This document shows positions 53,904 to 62,900 of a stretch of 64,000 nt of DNA, piece by piece. Where the stretch lies: NCBI GenBank assembly GCA_015059735.1, contig SUZX01000005.1, positions 1 to 64,000 of the forward strand, given 5' to 3'. The notes beneath the pieces are model-generated. The model had not been told where the DNA came from and made no database searches. It saw only the letters and a program-made list of their open reading frames with translations. The DNA is from Rikenellaceae bacterium (GTDB taxonomy: Bacteria; Bacteroidota; Bacteroidia; Bacteroidales; Rikenellaceae). The position numbers and the translations under genes were made by a program. How positions within the stretch are numbered: position 1 is the stretch's first letter; each line of letters opens with the position of its first letter.

Positions 53904-54938
53904 TTAGTGAGTGGAGCAGGTTTGCCTTTTTTGTAAAGTAATGCGACGTTGATTCTTCCCCATCGAATATTCGATGAATGAAGTATATTGGAGCATATCC
54001 ATAATTTGAGTTATGGATTCGTTCCTAAAAGTCGCAGTTATTTTGTAGTTCAAGATGACCGGATCTTTGACAATGATGTCAATACCGTACCATCTTTCCA
54101 AATCAATGATGACCCGATCCAATGGTGTATTCTCGAAGATCATTTTGCCTTTTACCCAAGCCAGAGACCGCTTGGCAGCATTCTCACCCAAATCAACCTC
54201 GATACGTCCGTTATTGTGGATGATATACGACTCGCCCGGGTGCAATCTTTCTGTTGGTGCGTTGACTTTGAGCAGATTTATACGTCCTTTGAGGAGCGTG
54301 GCACGTCCGAAATCATCATCGTCATAAGCCTTAATGCCGAATGTTGTGCCACGCACTTCAACTTTAAAGTTTTTTGCGGTTGAAACCATCATTGGACGCA
54401 ACGAATCGCTTGTTACCTCAAAATAGGCTTCGCCAGCGATGAACACCTCACGTGTAGGCCCTATGAATCTGTCGGGAAAGACAATCTTTGAGTTGCCGTT
54501 GAGCATTACTCGTGAACTGTCGGGTAACATGATGCGGGCCTTTACTCCTTTTTCGGTGTAGATGGTATGTTTGTACCCATCGGGCAATTCGTTTAGTGTC
54601 ACTGCAGTCATCTGAGCCTTACGGGCTTCGAGATAAAAGTGTATATTGGTGATGATCAATAAAATAAAGATTGTAAGTCCGACTATGGCTATTGCTTGTT
54701 TTGCTACATTATATATGCGTTGCCACGGAGTTTCAGAGGCGATGATTTGTTTCATCGCATTTACTTCTCCCCGAGTTGTAACACCTCCGGCAGGCATACT
54801 TTGAGCAATCAGAAGAGCTTTGAGCATCGCAAAATATTTCATGTTACGCTCATCAGCATTCAACCATGCGATCACTATGGCTTCACGCTCAGAGGAAAGT
54901 TCTCCTTCGATGAATTTTATTAACTCTTCTTTTTTCAT
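53904..54938 (-). CDS. FecR-family anti-sigma factor
   Basis: 344 residues: cytoplasmic N-terminus (about 1-80) for the sigma factor, one membrane helix (IAIVGLTIFILLIITNIHFYL), the FecR domain with LPDSSRVMLNGNSKIVFPD and FIAGEAYFEV, and the DUF4974 C-terminal domain (MIFENTPLDRVIIDLERWYG). It relays the SusC signal to the sigma factor. Overlaps the sigma gene by four bases. Confidence 0.95.
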   Translation of the reverse strand: MKKEELIKFIEGELSSEREAIVIAWLNADERNMKYFAMLKALLIAQSMPAGGVTTRGEVNAMKQIIASETPWQRIYNVAKQAIAIVGLTIFILLIITNIHFYLEARKAQMTAVTLNELPDGYKHTIYTEKGVKARIMLPDSSRVMLNGNSKIVFPDRFIGPTREVFIAGEAYFEVTSDSLRPMMVSTAKNFKVEVRGTTFGIKAYDDDDFGRATLLKGRINLLKVNAPTERLHPGESYIIHNNGRIEVDLGENAAKRSLAWVKGKMIFENTPLDRVIIDLERWYGIDIIVKDPVILNYKITATFRNESITQIMDMLQYTSFIEYSMGKNQRRITLQKRQTCSTH

Positions 54939-55501
54939 TGTTTTTCCAAATAGTCTTTTAACTTACAACGAAGAATTTTCAGCGCGATCATCATTCGTTT
55001 CTCTACTGCCTTTACAGAGATTTGCTCTTGTTTGGCAATGTCAGAGTATGTTAATTCGTGATAACGATGCATAATATAGGTATCGCGTACTTGTTTGGGC
55101 ATTTCAGCGTAGGCTTGATCTACCAATCCTTCGATCTCCGAGGAGTAGAGTTGAGAATAGTTGGATTCGGAGAGAACTTTCAGGTTGATGAGGTTCTTTT
55201 CGTAATCCAGCGTTGTCTTCTGTTTGTATTTCCATTCGCGTTGTTGCTGTTTGAGTTTATTTAGACAACGATTGCGGGTAATAACCAACAAGAAGGGAAA
55301 CATATCCATCCCAAAATCGATAAATTTTCGCCTTTCCCAAATGGTACGAAATACTTCGTGACCTACATCTGTAGCCTCTTCCATATTGTTCAAATAGTTG
55401 TAGGCATAGAATGTCACCTTATTGAGATATGTTTTGTAGCACATCTCAAATTGTTCACGCAGATATTCTTCGCTAACTTCGAGCTTTTTCATCTTATTCA
55501 T
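54935..55501 (-). CDS. ECF sigma factor of the SusCD locus
   Basis: 188 residues with region 2 (AYNYLNNMEEATDVGHEVFR, then IWERR) and region 4 (MPKQVRDTYIMHRYHELTYSD, then VKAVEKRMMIALKIL). Paired with the overlapping fecR. The ATG at 55501 (second ATG at 55492) is the first base after one arm of a 20-bp inverted repeat, so its translation or transcription may depend on that structure. Confidence 0.95.
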   Translation of the reverse strand: MNKMKKLEVSEEYLREQFEMCYKTYLNKVTFYAYNYLNNMEEATDVGHEVFRTIWERRKFIDFGMDMFPFLLVITRNRCLNKLKQQQREWKYKQKTTLDYEKNLINLKVLSESNYSQLYSSEIEGLVDQAYAEMPKQVRDTYIMHRYHELTYSDIAKQEQISVKAVEKRMMIALKILRCKLKDYLEKQ

Positions 55502-55608
55502 TTTAAGAGGACTGTTTAATAGTCTGATTTATGTTTCCCCCCCCCTAGAACTGTATTTGACAAGGGGATTCTCATTTTTTTTGAGACATATTAAACAGCC
55601 TCTTAAAA
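55501..55608. repeat. 20-bp inverted repeat with 67-base spacer ending at the sigma start codon
   Basis: Arms at 55501-55521 and 55589-55608 are perfect complements over 20 bases apart from one extra base in the left arm (core AAGAGGCTGTTTAATA on the minus strand). The spacer holds a run of nine C (55537-55545), an AGAATCCCC that could pair with it, and an A/T run. It lies between the fimbrillin gene and the ECF gene. Possible roles: long hairpin covering the start codon, transcription terminator, or an invertible segment. Nothing in the window encodes a recombinase. Confidence 0.9.
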
Positions 55609-55649
55609 TTATTTGAGGGTCTTCAATTCATGTTTTTAGCACATCTAGT

Positions 55650-57725
55650 TTAATCCTCTGCCGTGTGGCGGATACAACGTAACGGATTACCGTTTGCACG
55701 ACCCGGGCCACGAACCTGCGGCTGAATGACAAGGCCATCCGATGTGAAGTAGAGGACGCGAACCAAACTCATGTTGGGAGTACCCCAATAACCTTTGGAT
55801 AAAGCCGAACCTTGTCCGGTCCATACCACAGAGCCTTGCAAAGTGAGATCATCGATGGTCTGGTAATCGGTTCCTGCATCTGTCGTGTCGGGACCGTATG
55901 CACCTGTACGTCCGTTTCTACCTGTTTGTGGGGGGAACCAAATGCCATTTACGGTGTAACCTTTATAGGTTGCATCCCATGTCCAGTTACTCATGGTGGT
56001 GCTTGTGGCAATGTTGGCGGTCATATTGACACCGGTCTCACCAAAGGCTTGCTGTACGGGTACTCTCCAACCTTTGGGACATGGGTCGTAGATGGTTTTC
56101 TTGTTACCTACCCATGCTTGGTATGTTACATCATTTGTTGCAAGCTGTTTGTAGTTCATCCAAGCCCAAGATTCGGGACTGCGGAGGATGAATGTGGTCG
56201 GATGTTGTGCGGCGTAGGAGATAGCCGGATAGCCTTGTGTCTCGGTGGTAAATACATCCATGAATTTAACAGGAGTAGGCCATGTGTAAGTTGTGGTGGC
56301 ATTTGCACCGATAAACGGATCTTTACGCCCCCATTGGTAGAGCAGACCTTCGGCCAATACACCGTCCTCCTTCTTGGCCGACTTGGCGCCGAGGTGACGA
56401 TCCATGAAATAGGCTCCGCGTGAGGAGTTTGTGGAATTGACATATGTTCCTTCGGCGGTTGCATCCACATCGCTAACCCAAATGTGCCAGCTCCACAAGT
56501 AGTCGCCTACGGGATTGCCGTTGTCGTCGGCTTTCTTGATACCGATCACGGCGTTACCCCACTGGTCGGCAGCGTTGGCGTAGAGCGTGAAGCCGATCTT
56601 GTCGCGAGTTCCCGTTCCGACGTTCTTGCCTTCGGTCAATACAAGTGTCTTGTTCTCGGCATCGAAGTCTTTCCAGATAATCTCGGCTACCCACTTGGTG
56701 TCGTCGTAGATTTGATTATTGGCGTCGCTGACCTCACCACCCCAATACTCATTGACGCGTGTGATAGGCATCATGAAGTAGGTCTCACTGCCATCCTCAG
56801 CCGGTTTGACGATATACGAGTTTTGGCCGGCGTGCAGTACCTCAACGAAGAACTCATCGCTGACTGACAATTTTTGTGTGTAGGCTTTGCCTCCCTCAAA
56901 AGTCAGACCTTCGGCGGCTTCGACCACATTGATTATTGTGGCTGCACCACGATCGGTGGTGACGGTGATGGTCAATTCGGTGTCTTTTGCAATGGTGGTG
57001 GGAACGAGCGGCAGATAAACATTGGTCTTTTCGCCTGCGGCCAAAGTTACGGGAGTGCTCAATGTTACCGATAGAGCTGCCGTCGGATTGCTTGCCACGC
57101 AACTTTGCTCACGGAAGTTGTAGCTACCCGTTGTTTTGAACGCATTGAAGTTGGCAGCGTAGCTGATTTGGCTTATGCTGATTTTTCCCGAAGTATCGTT
57201 GGCAACCTCGAAGTTGATCAATGCGGATGCAGGTGCGAAAGTCAGTGTTTCGGCGGTAGCACCGGCAGCCACTTCGGCTGTGGATACCAAGAGGTTGTTG
57301 GCCAGGATATGTGCCTCGGGATTTTCGGGATTTTGCGTGATGTCAGTCGGAATGGTAAATTCGAGAGCTGTCACGCTTGCTGCTGTCACGCTGTAAGGAG
57401 CGTAGGCGTAGAGTGTTTTTGCATTTTTCGACCAGCCTGATGTGGTTTGCGAGGCTGCCGAATAACCGCCTTCGGCTGCTGTCGTGAAGTGGCGGTTGTA
57501 GTTAGTGAAGATTTGTTTGGTTTGATCGAACTCATAGAGACCAAAGTCGGTCAATGAACCCGAAAGTTCAAATATACCCCCCCCCATATTTTCTGGAAGA
57601 GTGTAGGCCATCGGGCTGACATTCAGCGTGATCGAAGGCCCTTCTTTCACGACGATGAGATCCGTTTCGTCGCTACATGAGGCTGCAAATAGCGCCAATG
57701 TTAAGGTAAGTAGTAATTTTTTCAT
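55650..57725 (-). CDS. Fimbrillin-like lipoprotein with C-terminal FISUMP domain
   Basis: ATG 57725 opens a lipoprotein signal (MKKLLLTLTLALFAASC, acyl Cys17); the frame extends to 57773 but that part is not signal-like. Residues 30-300 are fimbrillin (Mfa-like) beta-sandwiches with TLYAYAPYS and LAAGEKTNVYLPL; the second half (about 430-690) is a FISUMP domain with GAYFMDRHLGA, YDPCPKGWRVP and a final LRCIRH. Gly48-50 are encoded within a nine-G run (57577-57585), where loss or gain of one base gives a stop within 12 or 7 codons. It may be a surface adhesin or pilus tip-type subunit under phase variation. No chaperone, usher or Mfa partner is nearby. Confidence 0.8.
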   Translation of the reverse strand: MKKLLLTLTLALFAASCSDETDLIVVKEGPSITLNVSPMAYTLPENMGGGIFELSGSLTDFGLYEFDQTKQIFTNYNRHFTTAAEGGYSAASQTTSGWSKNAKTLYAYAPYSVTAASVTALEFTIPTDITQNPENPEAHILANNLLVSTAEVAAGATAETLTFAPASALINFEVANDTSGKISISQISYAANFNAFKTTGSYNFREQSCVASNPTAALSVTLSTPVTLAAGEKTNVYLPLVPTTIAKDTELTITVTTDRGAATIINVVEAAEGLTFEGGKAYTQKLSVSDEFFVEVLHAGQNSYIVKPAEDGSETYFMMPITRVNEYWGGEVSDANNQIYDDTKWVAEIIWKDFDAENKTLVLTEGKNVGTGTRDKIGFTLYANAADQWGNAVIGIKKADDNGNPVGDYLWSWHIWVSDVDATAEGTYVNSTNSSRGAYFMDRHLGAKSAKKEDGVLAEGLLYQWGRKDPFIGANATTTYTWPTPVKFMDVFTTETQGYPAISYAAQHPTTFILRSPESWAWMNYKQLATNDVTYQAWVGNKKTIYDPCPKGWRVPVQQAFGETGVNMTANIATSTTMSNWTWDATYKGYTVNGIWFPPQTGRNGRTGAYGPDTTDAGTDYQTIDDLTLQGSVVWTGQGSALSKGYWGTPNMSLVRVLYFTSDGLVIQPQVRGPGRANGNPLRCIRHTAED

Positions 57726-58004
57726 AAATTTATAATAAAAAGGTGTTCTCAAATTGGGTTTATTTCTGTTCAAACGGCTGAAATTTTACGCATCTTGCTA
57801 CACGTTTATTTTCCTTTCTCCTATTTACACAATCAAGAGTTGTTTTTCCCTACCGATCTTTTTGAAAAATGTGTTTGATGTGGTGATTTTTTCAGGTTGT
57901 ATAGACTATACCCCCCCCTCCCCAAAAAAGGATTTAGTATGCTTGCTATATATAGTTAGGTATAAGAAATATTTGCGTAGTAGAAACCACCACGCATGGA
58001 TTTA
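57726..58004. other. Non-coding interval with palindrome and C-rich tract
   Basis: 280 bases between the fimbrillin start and the M15 peptidase stop. At 57899-57911 lies the palindrome GTATAG-A-CTATAC, followed at once by eight C, T and four C (57911-57923). I saw no TAnnTTTG box on the minus strand in this interval. The tract may lie in the promoter of the fimbrillin gene. Confidence 0.6.
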
Positions 58005-58748
58005 TTACAATTTGTTGAATCTATCGAATCTTTTTTCGAAATGTTGCCAATCTTTGAGCGAGTGCCAATCGCCACCCCAGATGAATCCATGCCGTAAAAA
58101 GGCTTGGCAACAAGCGTCGTCGCGTTCGATCTTGTAGCGGAATTTTCGAGAACGGTCGGTATAGGGTGTAGCGGTTGCCGGCTCAACTATTGTGCGTCCG
58201 TTGCGGGTGCGCACATAGGGGTTGTATAGCGGATTGATATCCACAGCCATACCGCGACTGTGTGCCGAGAGTGTTTTGCTGCCGGCCACACGACGATAAT
58301 TGAATGATGAACTGTTGTTGGCGGCCATAGATCGGTTGTCGTCGCCATCGTATTCGTCGATCAAAACCATGCGTTCGATGGGGTAGCCGACAGCGTATAA
58401 TTCGCGAAAAATGGCGATCAGATCGACTGCAATCAACCGGTTGCAAATGAGCTCTCCGATACGGATCGATCCCTTGCCGTCGTGGTGCAGGATACGCAAT
58501 AGTCGCAACTCCTCACGTGGCAGGGTGCAGTCGGCTTTGTAGGAGCGTCCCTGCATGCGGGCGAAAGTAGCATCGTCGATCGGATTAACGGTAAAGAATT
58601 GGGTCGTGCCTAACTGCTTTATTGTGGTAGTCGAAACGATCTCTCCGGCACGATTTCCAGCCGCCAGAGAGGGGGTGTCGGATTGCGGTTGAGAGAAAAC
58701 ATCTGTGTATGATAATATGCAGATTAACAATGGAATAATCGATCGCAT
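58005..58748 (-). CDS. M15 family peptidoglycan peptidase
   Basis: 247 residues with a signal peptide (MRSIIPLLICILSYTDVFSQ). The M15 zinc site is seen in SAHSRGMAVDINPLYNPY (His and Asp) and WGGDWHSLKDWQHFE (His), closest to the M15C/VanY-type endopeptidases that cut L-Ala-D-Glu or D-Ala links in peptidoglycan. It lies 87 bases after tsaD and 280 bases before the fimbrillin start, on the same strand. It would fit a muropeptide theme with the epimerase, though its gene may instead be read with tsaD. Confidence 0.87.
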   Translation of the reverse strand: MRSIIPLLICILSYTDVFSQPQSDTPSLAAGNRAGEIVSTTTIKQLGTTQFFTVNPIDDATFARMQGRSYKADCTLPREELRLLRILHHDGKGSIRIGELICNRLIAVDLIAIFRELYAVGYPIERMVLIDEYDGDDNRSMAANNSSSFNYRRVAGSKTLSAHSRGMAVDINPLYNPYVRTRNGRTIVEPATATPYTDRSRKFRYKIERDDACCQAFLRHGFIWGGDWHSLKDWQHFEKRFDRFNKL

Positions 58749-58835
58749 GATGCAGAGTTTATGTGGTGTGATGTACTTGCCGACATCGCGGTTTGTCGGA
58801 CGAAAAAGATGCGTTTCGAATCGCCTTTTCAGAGA

Positions 58836-59864
58836 CTATTTTTGCAAATCTTCGAGCCGTGCTACGGGCGACACTTCGAGCGATGAAAATTCGCCCTGCT
58901 GGTAGCGATAATAACCCGCCATAGCGATCATTGCGGCGTTATCGGTTGTGAATTTGAACTCCGGAATAAACGTGCGCCAACCACGTTTTTTGCCCTCGGC
59001 AACGATACTGTCGCGCAAGCCCGAATTGGCCGAGACTCCACCGGCTATGGCGATGTCGCGGATTCCCGTATCTTTCGATGCCCGAATGAGTTTGTCGAGC
59101 AAAATGCGGATGATCGTATGTTGCAGCGAGGCGCAAAGATCGGCCTTGTTTTTCTCGATGAAATCGGGGTCGGCTGCCACCGCATCGCGCAACGTGTAGA
59201 GAAACGAGGTTTTCAATCCCGAGAACGAATAGTTATAGCCGTCGATATGGGGGCGGGAAAAACGAAAAGCTTCGGGATTTCCCTCTTTGGCCAAACGGTC
59301 GATTACAGGACCTCCCGGGTAGGGAAGACCCATCACTTTGGCGCATTTGTCGAAAGCCTCGCCGGCAGCATCGTCGATCGTCGTGCCGATGATCTGCATT
59401 TCGAGCGGCGAATCCACGCGTACGATCTGCGAGTGCCCACCACTGACCAACAGACATAAAAACGGAAATGTCGGATGGGGCAGTTGGCGGTCGGGCAGAT
59501 CGACGAAATGCGAAAGAATGTGTCCCTGCAAATGGTTGACTTCGACCATTGGAATATTGTGAGCTATCGACAATCCTTTGGCGAATGATACCCCCACAAG
59601 TAACGATCCGAGCAGACCCGGACCGCGAGTAAATGCGATGGCATCGACCTCCGAAGCCGAAATGCCGGCCTCGCGCAGAGCGGTATCGACTACGGGAATG
59701 ATGTTTTGTTGGTGGGCTCGTGATGCCAACTCAGGAATCACTCCGCCATATTTTACATGCACGGCTTGTGAGGCAATGACATTTGAGAGCAACATATTGT
59801 TGCGTAATACGGCTGCCGAAGTGTCGTCGCACGATGATTCGATACCTAAGATGGTGATGTCCAT
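58836..59864 (-). CDS. tsaD: tRNA N6-threonylcarbamoyladenosine transferase TsaD
   Basis: 342 residues from ATG 59864 (MDITILGIESSCDDTSAAVL); the frame extends upstream to 59951, but family members start at this MxxxLGIESSCDD. It attaches the t6A modification on tRNAs reading ANN codons. Metal motif VNHLQGHILSH (His-x3-His type) and SGGHSQIV, TIDDAAGEAFDK and AGGVSANS follow. Divergent from tamB, an order often seen in Bacteroidetes. Confidence 0.95.
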   Translation of the reverse strand: MDITILGIESSCDDTSAAVLRNNMLLSNVIASQAVHVKYGGVIPELASRAHQQNIIPVVDTALREAGISASEVDAIAFTRGPGLLGSLLVGVSFAKGLSIAHNIPMVEVNHLQGHILSHFVDLPDRQLPHPTFPFLCLLVSGGHSQIVRVDSPLEMQIIGTTIDDAAGEAFDKCAKVMGLPYPGGPVIDRLAKEGNPEAFRFSRPHIDGYNYSFSGLKTSFLYTLRDAVAADPDFIEKNKADLCASLQHTIIRILLDKLIRASKDTGIRDIAIAGGVSANSGLRDSIVAEGKKRGWRTFIPEFKFTTDNAAMIAMAGYYRYQQGEFSSLEVSPVARLEDLQK

Positions 59865-59931
59865 ATCTCTCTGTTTTGTTCTTGATGTCGAAAAATTTCG
59901 GGGTGATTTTGTCCGAAGTTTTTCATGTTTT

Positions 59932-59965
59932 TTGTAGTGTAGTTCCCTCAAAAAAGTTAACTTTG
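59932..59965 (+). promoter_or_regulatory. tamB promoter
   Basis: TTG at 59932-59934, 23 bases, TAACTTTG at 59958-59965, 20 bases before the ATG at 59986. Confidence 0.6.
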
Positions 59966-59985
59966 CAAATTATTAGGGAATCCCG

Positions 59986-62900
59986 ATGCGCAAAGGTATA
60001 AAAATATTGCAAAAGGTGTGCATGGTGGCGGTCATCTTGCTGGTAATTTTGCCGTTGACCGTATCGCTGTTGTTGCATATCCCTGCCGTGCAGAATTTTG
60101 CCGTGCGGCAATTGACGCATGTAGTCTCTCGAAAACTCGAAACCCGTGTCGCAGTTCGTAAGGTGGATATTCGTGTGCCGGGTAAGGTATGTGTCGAGGG
60201 TTTTTATGTCGAAGATTACCAGCACGATACATTGTTATACGCCGATCGGGTTGAGGCTTTCATTACAAGTATCGGGGTCGTTGGCGGGGGAGTCGGTTTC
60301 AGTCGGGCAAAAATCTCCGATGCCAAACTCTATCTGCGTGAAACTCCCGAAGGCGTAATGAATATTAAACAGGTTGTTTCACGTCTGTCCAATCCCAATC
60401 GTCCGAAAAAAGGTAATTTCCGCCTTTCAATTCACCGTGCTGCCCTCGAAAACATGACATTGCATATCGAGCGGCTGAAACATCGCAATCCGCCCTACGG
60501 TATCGATTTTGGGAACATGCAAATTTCCGAAATAGTGGCACGAGTCAACGATCTGGAAATCTTAGGCCCCAATATTGCTATTGACATTCAGTCTTTTAAG
60601 GCGTTTGAGCGTAGCGGGTTTAGATTTGATCATCTTTCGGGGCGTTTCTTCTTAACCACCGGATGTATCGGTTTGGAAAATGCTGTATTGGCCACAGAAC
60701 GTTCGTTCTTGTCGATTCCTTCGCTTGTTTTGGCGGGTGATTCGTGGGCTCACTACAAAAATTTTATCGGCAATGTACGTATTGAAGGCTCGGTGCGCAA
60801 TGCACGACTTGCATCCGACGATGTAGCCTATTTCTCGCCCAAATTACGCGATTGGCATATTCTATTGAACGATCTTGATCTCGATATGGAGGGCGAAGTC
60901 GATCGGTTTATCGGTCGTATTCGCAATGTGCAAATTAATGGTGCCACCTCGTTTGCTGCCACAGCCACGATTCGCGGTCTTCCGGATATTCGGAAGACAT
61001 GGTTTGATTTGACGATTCCACGTTTGACAACAACAGCTCCGGCGGCCGATCAATTGACCCGCGCCATTGCTCGTCGGTCGTTGCCGACAAATGTCGTTAA
61101 GACACTTTCTCATTCGGGTAATGTTGATTTCTCATTGCGTTTCAAAGGTCTGCTTTCCGATTTTGAGGCGCAACTCGATGCCCGCACACGCTCCGGATCG
61201 GTGGGATGCGATGTGGCAATGAAGCCTATTCGAGGCGGATATAGTTATCTGCGTGGCGAGGTTGCCACCCGTGATCTGCGACTGGGAGAATTGCTCGGTC
61301 GTCAAGACATTTTCGGTTGTACGACACTTAATGGCAGCATCAATGGGATCATCGGACGTAACTATTCCGATGCCCGTATTCGAGGAGATATTGCCCAATT
61401 GGGAATCAAGGGGTATGTTTATGATTCGATTCGTTTTGACGGACGTCTGCGCAACAAACTTTTTGATGGTGAGGTTGTTTCTCGCGATAAAAATCTTGAT
61501 TTCGACTTTTCGGGCATGGTCGATCTAAACGATTCGATTCCTCGTTATGATTTCTTGTTGAATCTGCATCATGCCGATTTGATACGTTTGCGCATCAACC
61601 GTCGAGATTCCGTGTCGCAACTTGCGGCTCGCATGACGGCTCGCGGTAACGGTCGAACGATTGATGACCTCAATGGTCGTGTGTTGATTACCGATGCCGT
61701 TTATCGTTATAACGATAAGACATTACATGCCGATAGCGTATTGTTGCGCGGTGTGAATAGTGTCGATAGTAAATTGTTGGTGTTGAAATCCGATTTTGCG
61801 GATGTGACGTTCCGCAGTCGTACGAGCTACCAAAAAGTCTTTGACTATTTGCGACAGAGTGCTGCCAACTACCTGCCGATGCTCGAACGACCGGAGGGGA
61901 TCTCTTCGGAGCGGATTCAAACTGCGTCAACGGTGTCGGATTACTCGTTGCTTTCGGTGGATATTCGAAAGATCAATCCGTTGATCGATGCCATTAGTTC
62001 GGGGTTGTTGATTGCAGATGGCTCTTCGATGCGCCTTCATTTCAATCCGGCAGATGACCGTTTGTCGTTCCGAGCCTCATCCGATTATGTCGAGCGGAAA
62101 AATATACTGGCAACCCATCTGCATATCAACGCTTCGAATCGAGGAGATTCGTTGGAGATGTATGCTTCGGCCGAAGATCTTTATGCCGGTATGCTTCATC
62201 TGCCACGTTTCTCGATCACAGGTGGTGCCAGTCAGGGACGTATGCAGTTCTCTTCGGGATTTGCCGATACAGTACGTCATATCTCCGGATTGATCGGGGT
62301 GCGGGCTACGCTTTCCGATCAACTCGGGTCGAATGGCCGTTCGGTGGATGTCCGTATCCTTCCATCGCATTTGATCAATGGGGATCAAACTTGGCAGATC
62401 TTCTCTCGTCGTATCCAAATCGATACCTCTCAAATTGTCATTAATCGTTTTCGGGTAATCAATGGTCAGCAACAGTTACAACTCGATGGGGTGGCATCGC
62501 GGAATACTTCCGATTCGTTGCTCTTGACATTGCAACGTTTTAACCTTGCTCCCGTTTCGCAGTTGGTGGATCGCATGGGGTATTCGATATCGGGAACGAC
62601 CGACGGTCAGGCATTGATGACTGCCGTGTTGGGAGGTGGAAAAATCGATGCCGATATCCGTGTTGATAGTCTTGCTGTCAATGGTGTTTACGGGCCTCCG
62701 TTACAGTTGTCCACCCGTTGGGATTTGACGCGCAAGCGAGCAGGTCTTTCCATTACCGATCGAAATACGCAAGATACCCTGATTCGGGGCTTTTATGCTC
62801 CTGATACCCGTCGTTATTATGCACGAATGCAGGTTGATAGTATCAATATGCAACTACTTGATCCGCTGCTTTCTGGTGTGATCTCTGATACACAAGGTAC

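Noticed and set aside
55522..55588. Spacer of the inverted repeat as an IS remnant
   Set aside because: 67 bases, no transposase fragment and no target-site duplication; better described as a regulatory or invertible segment.
59865..59951. Longer tsaD start
   Set aside because: TsaD starts at MxxxLGIESSCDD; the 29 extra residues are basic and lie in the divergent promoter region.
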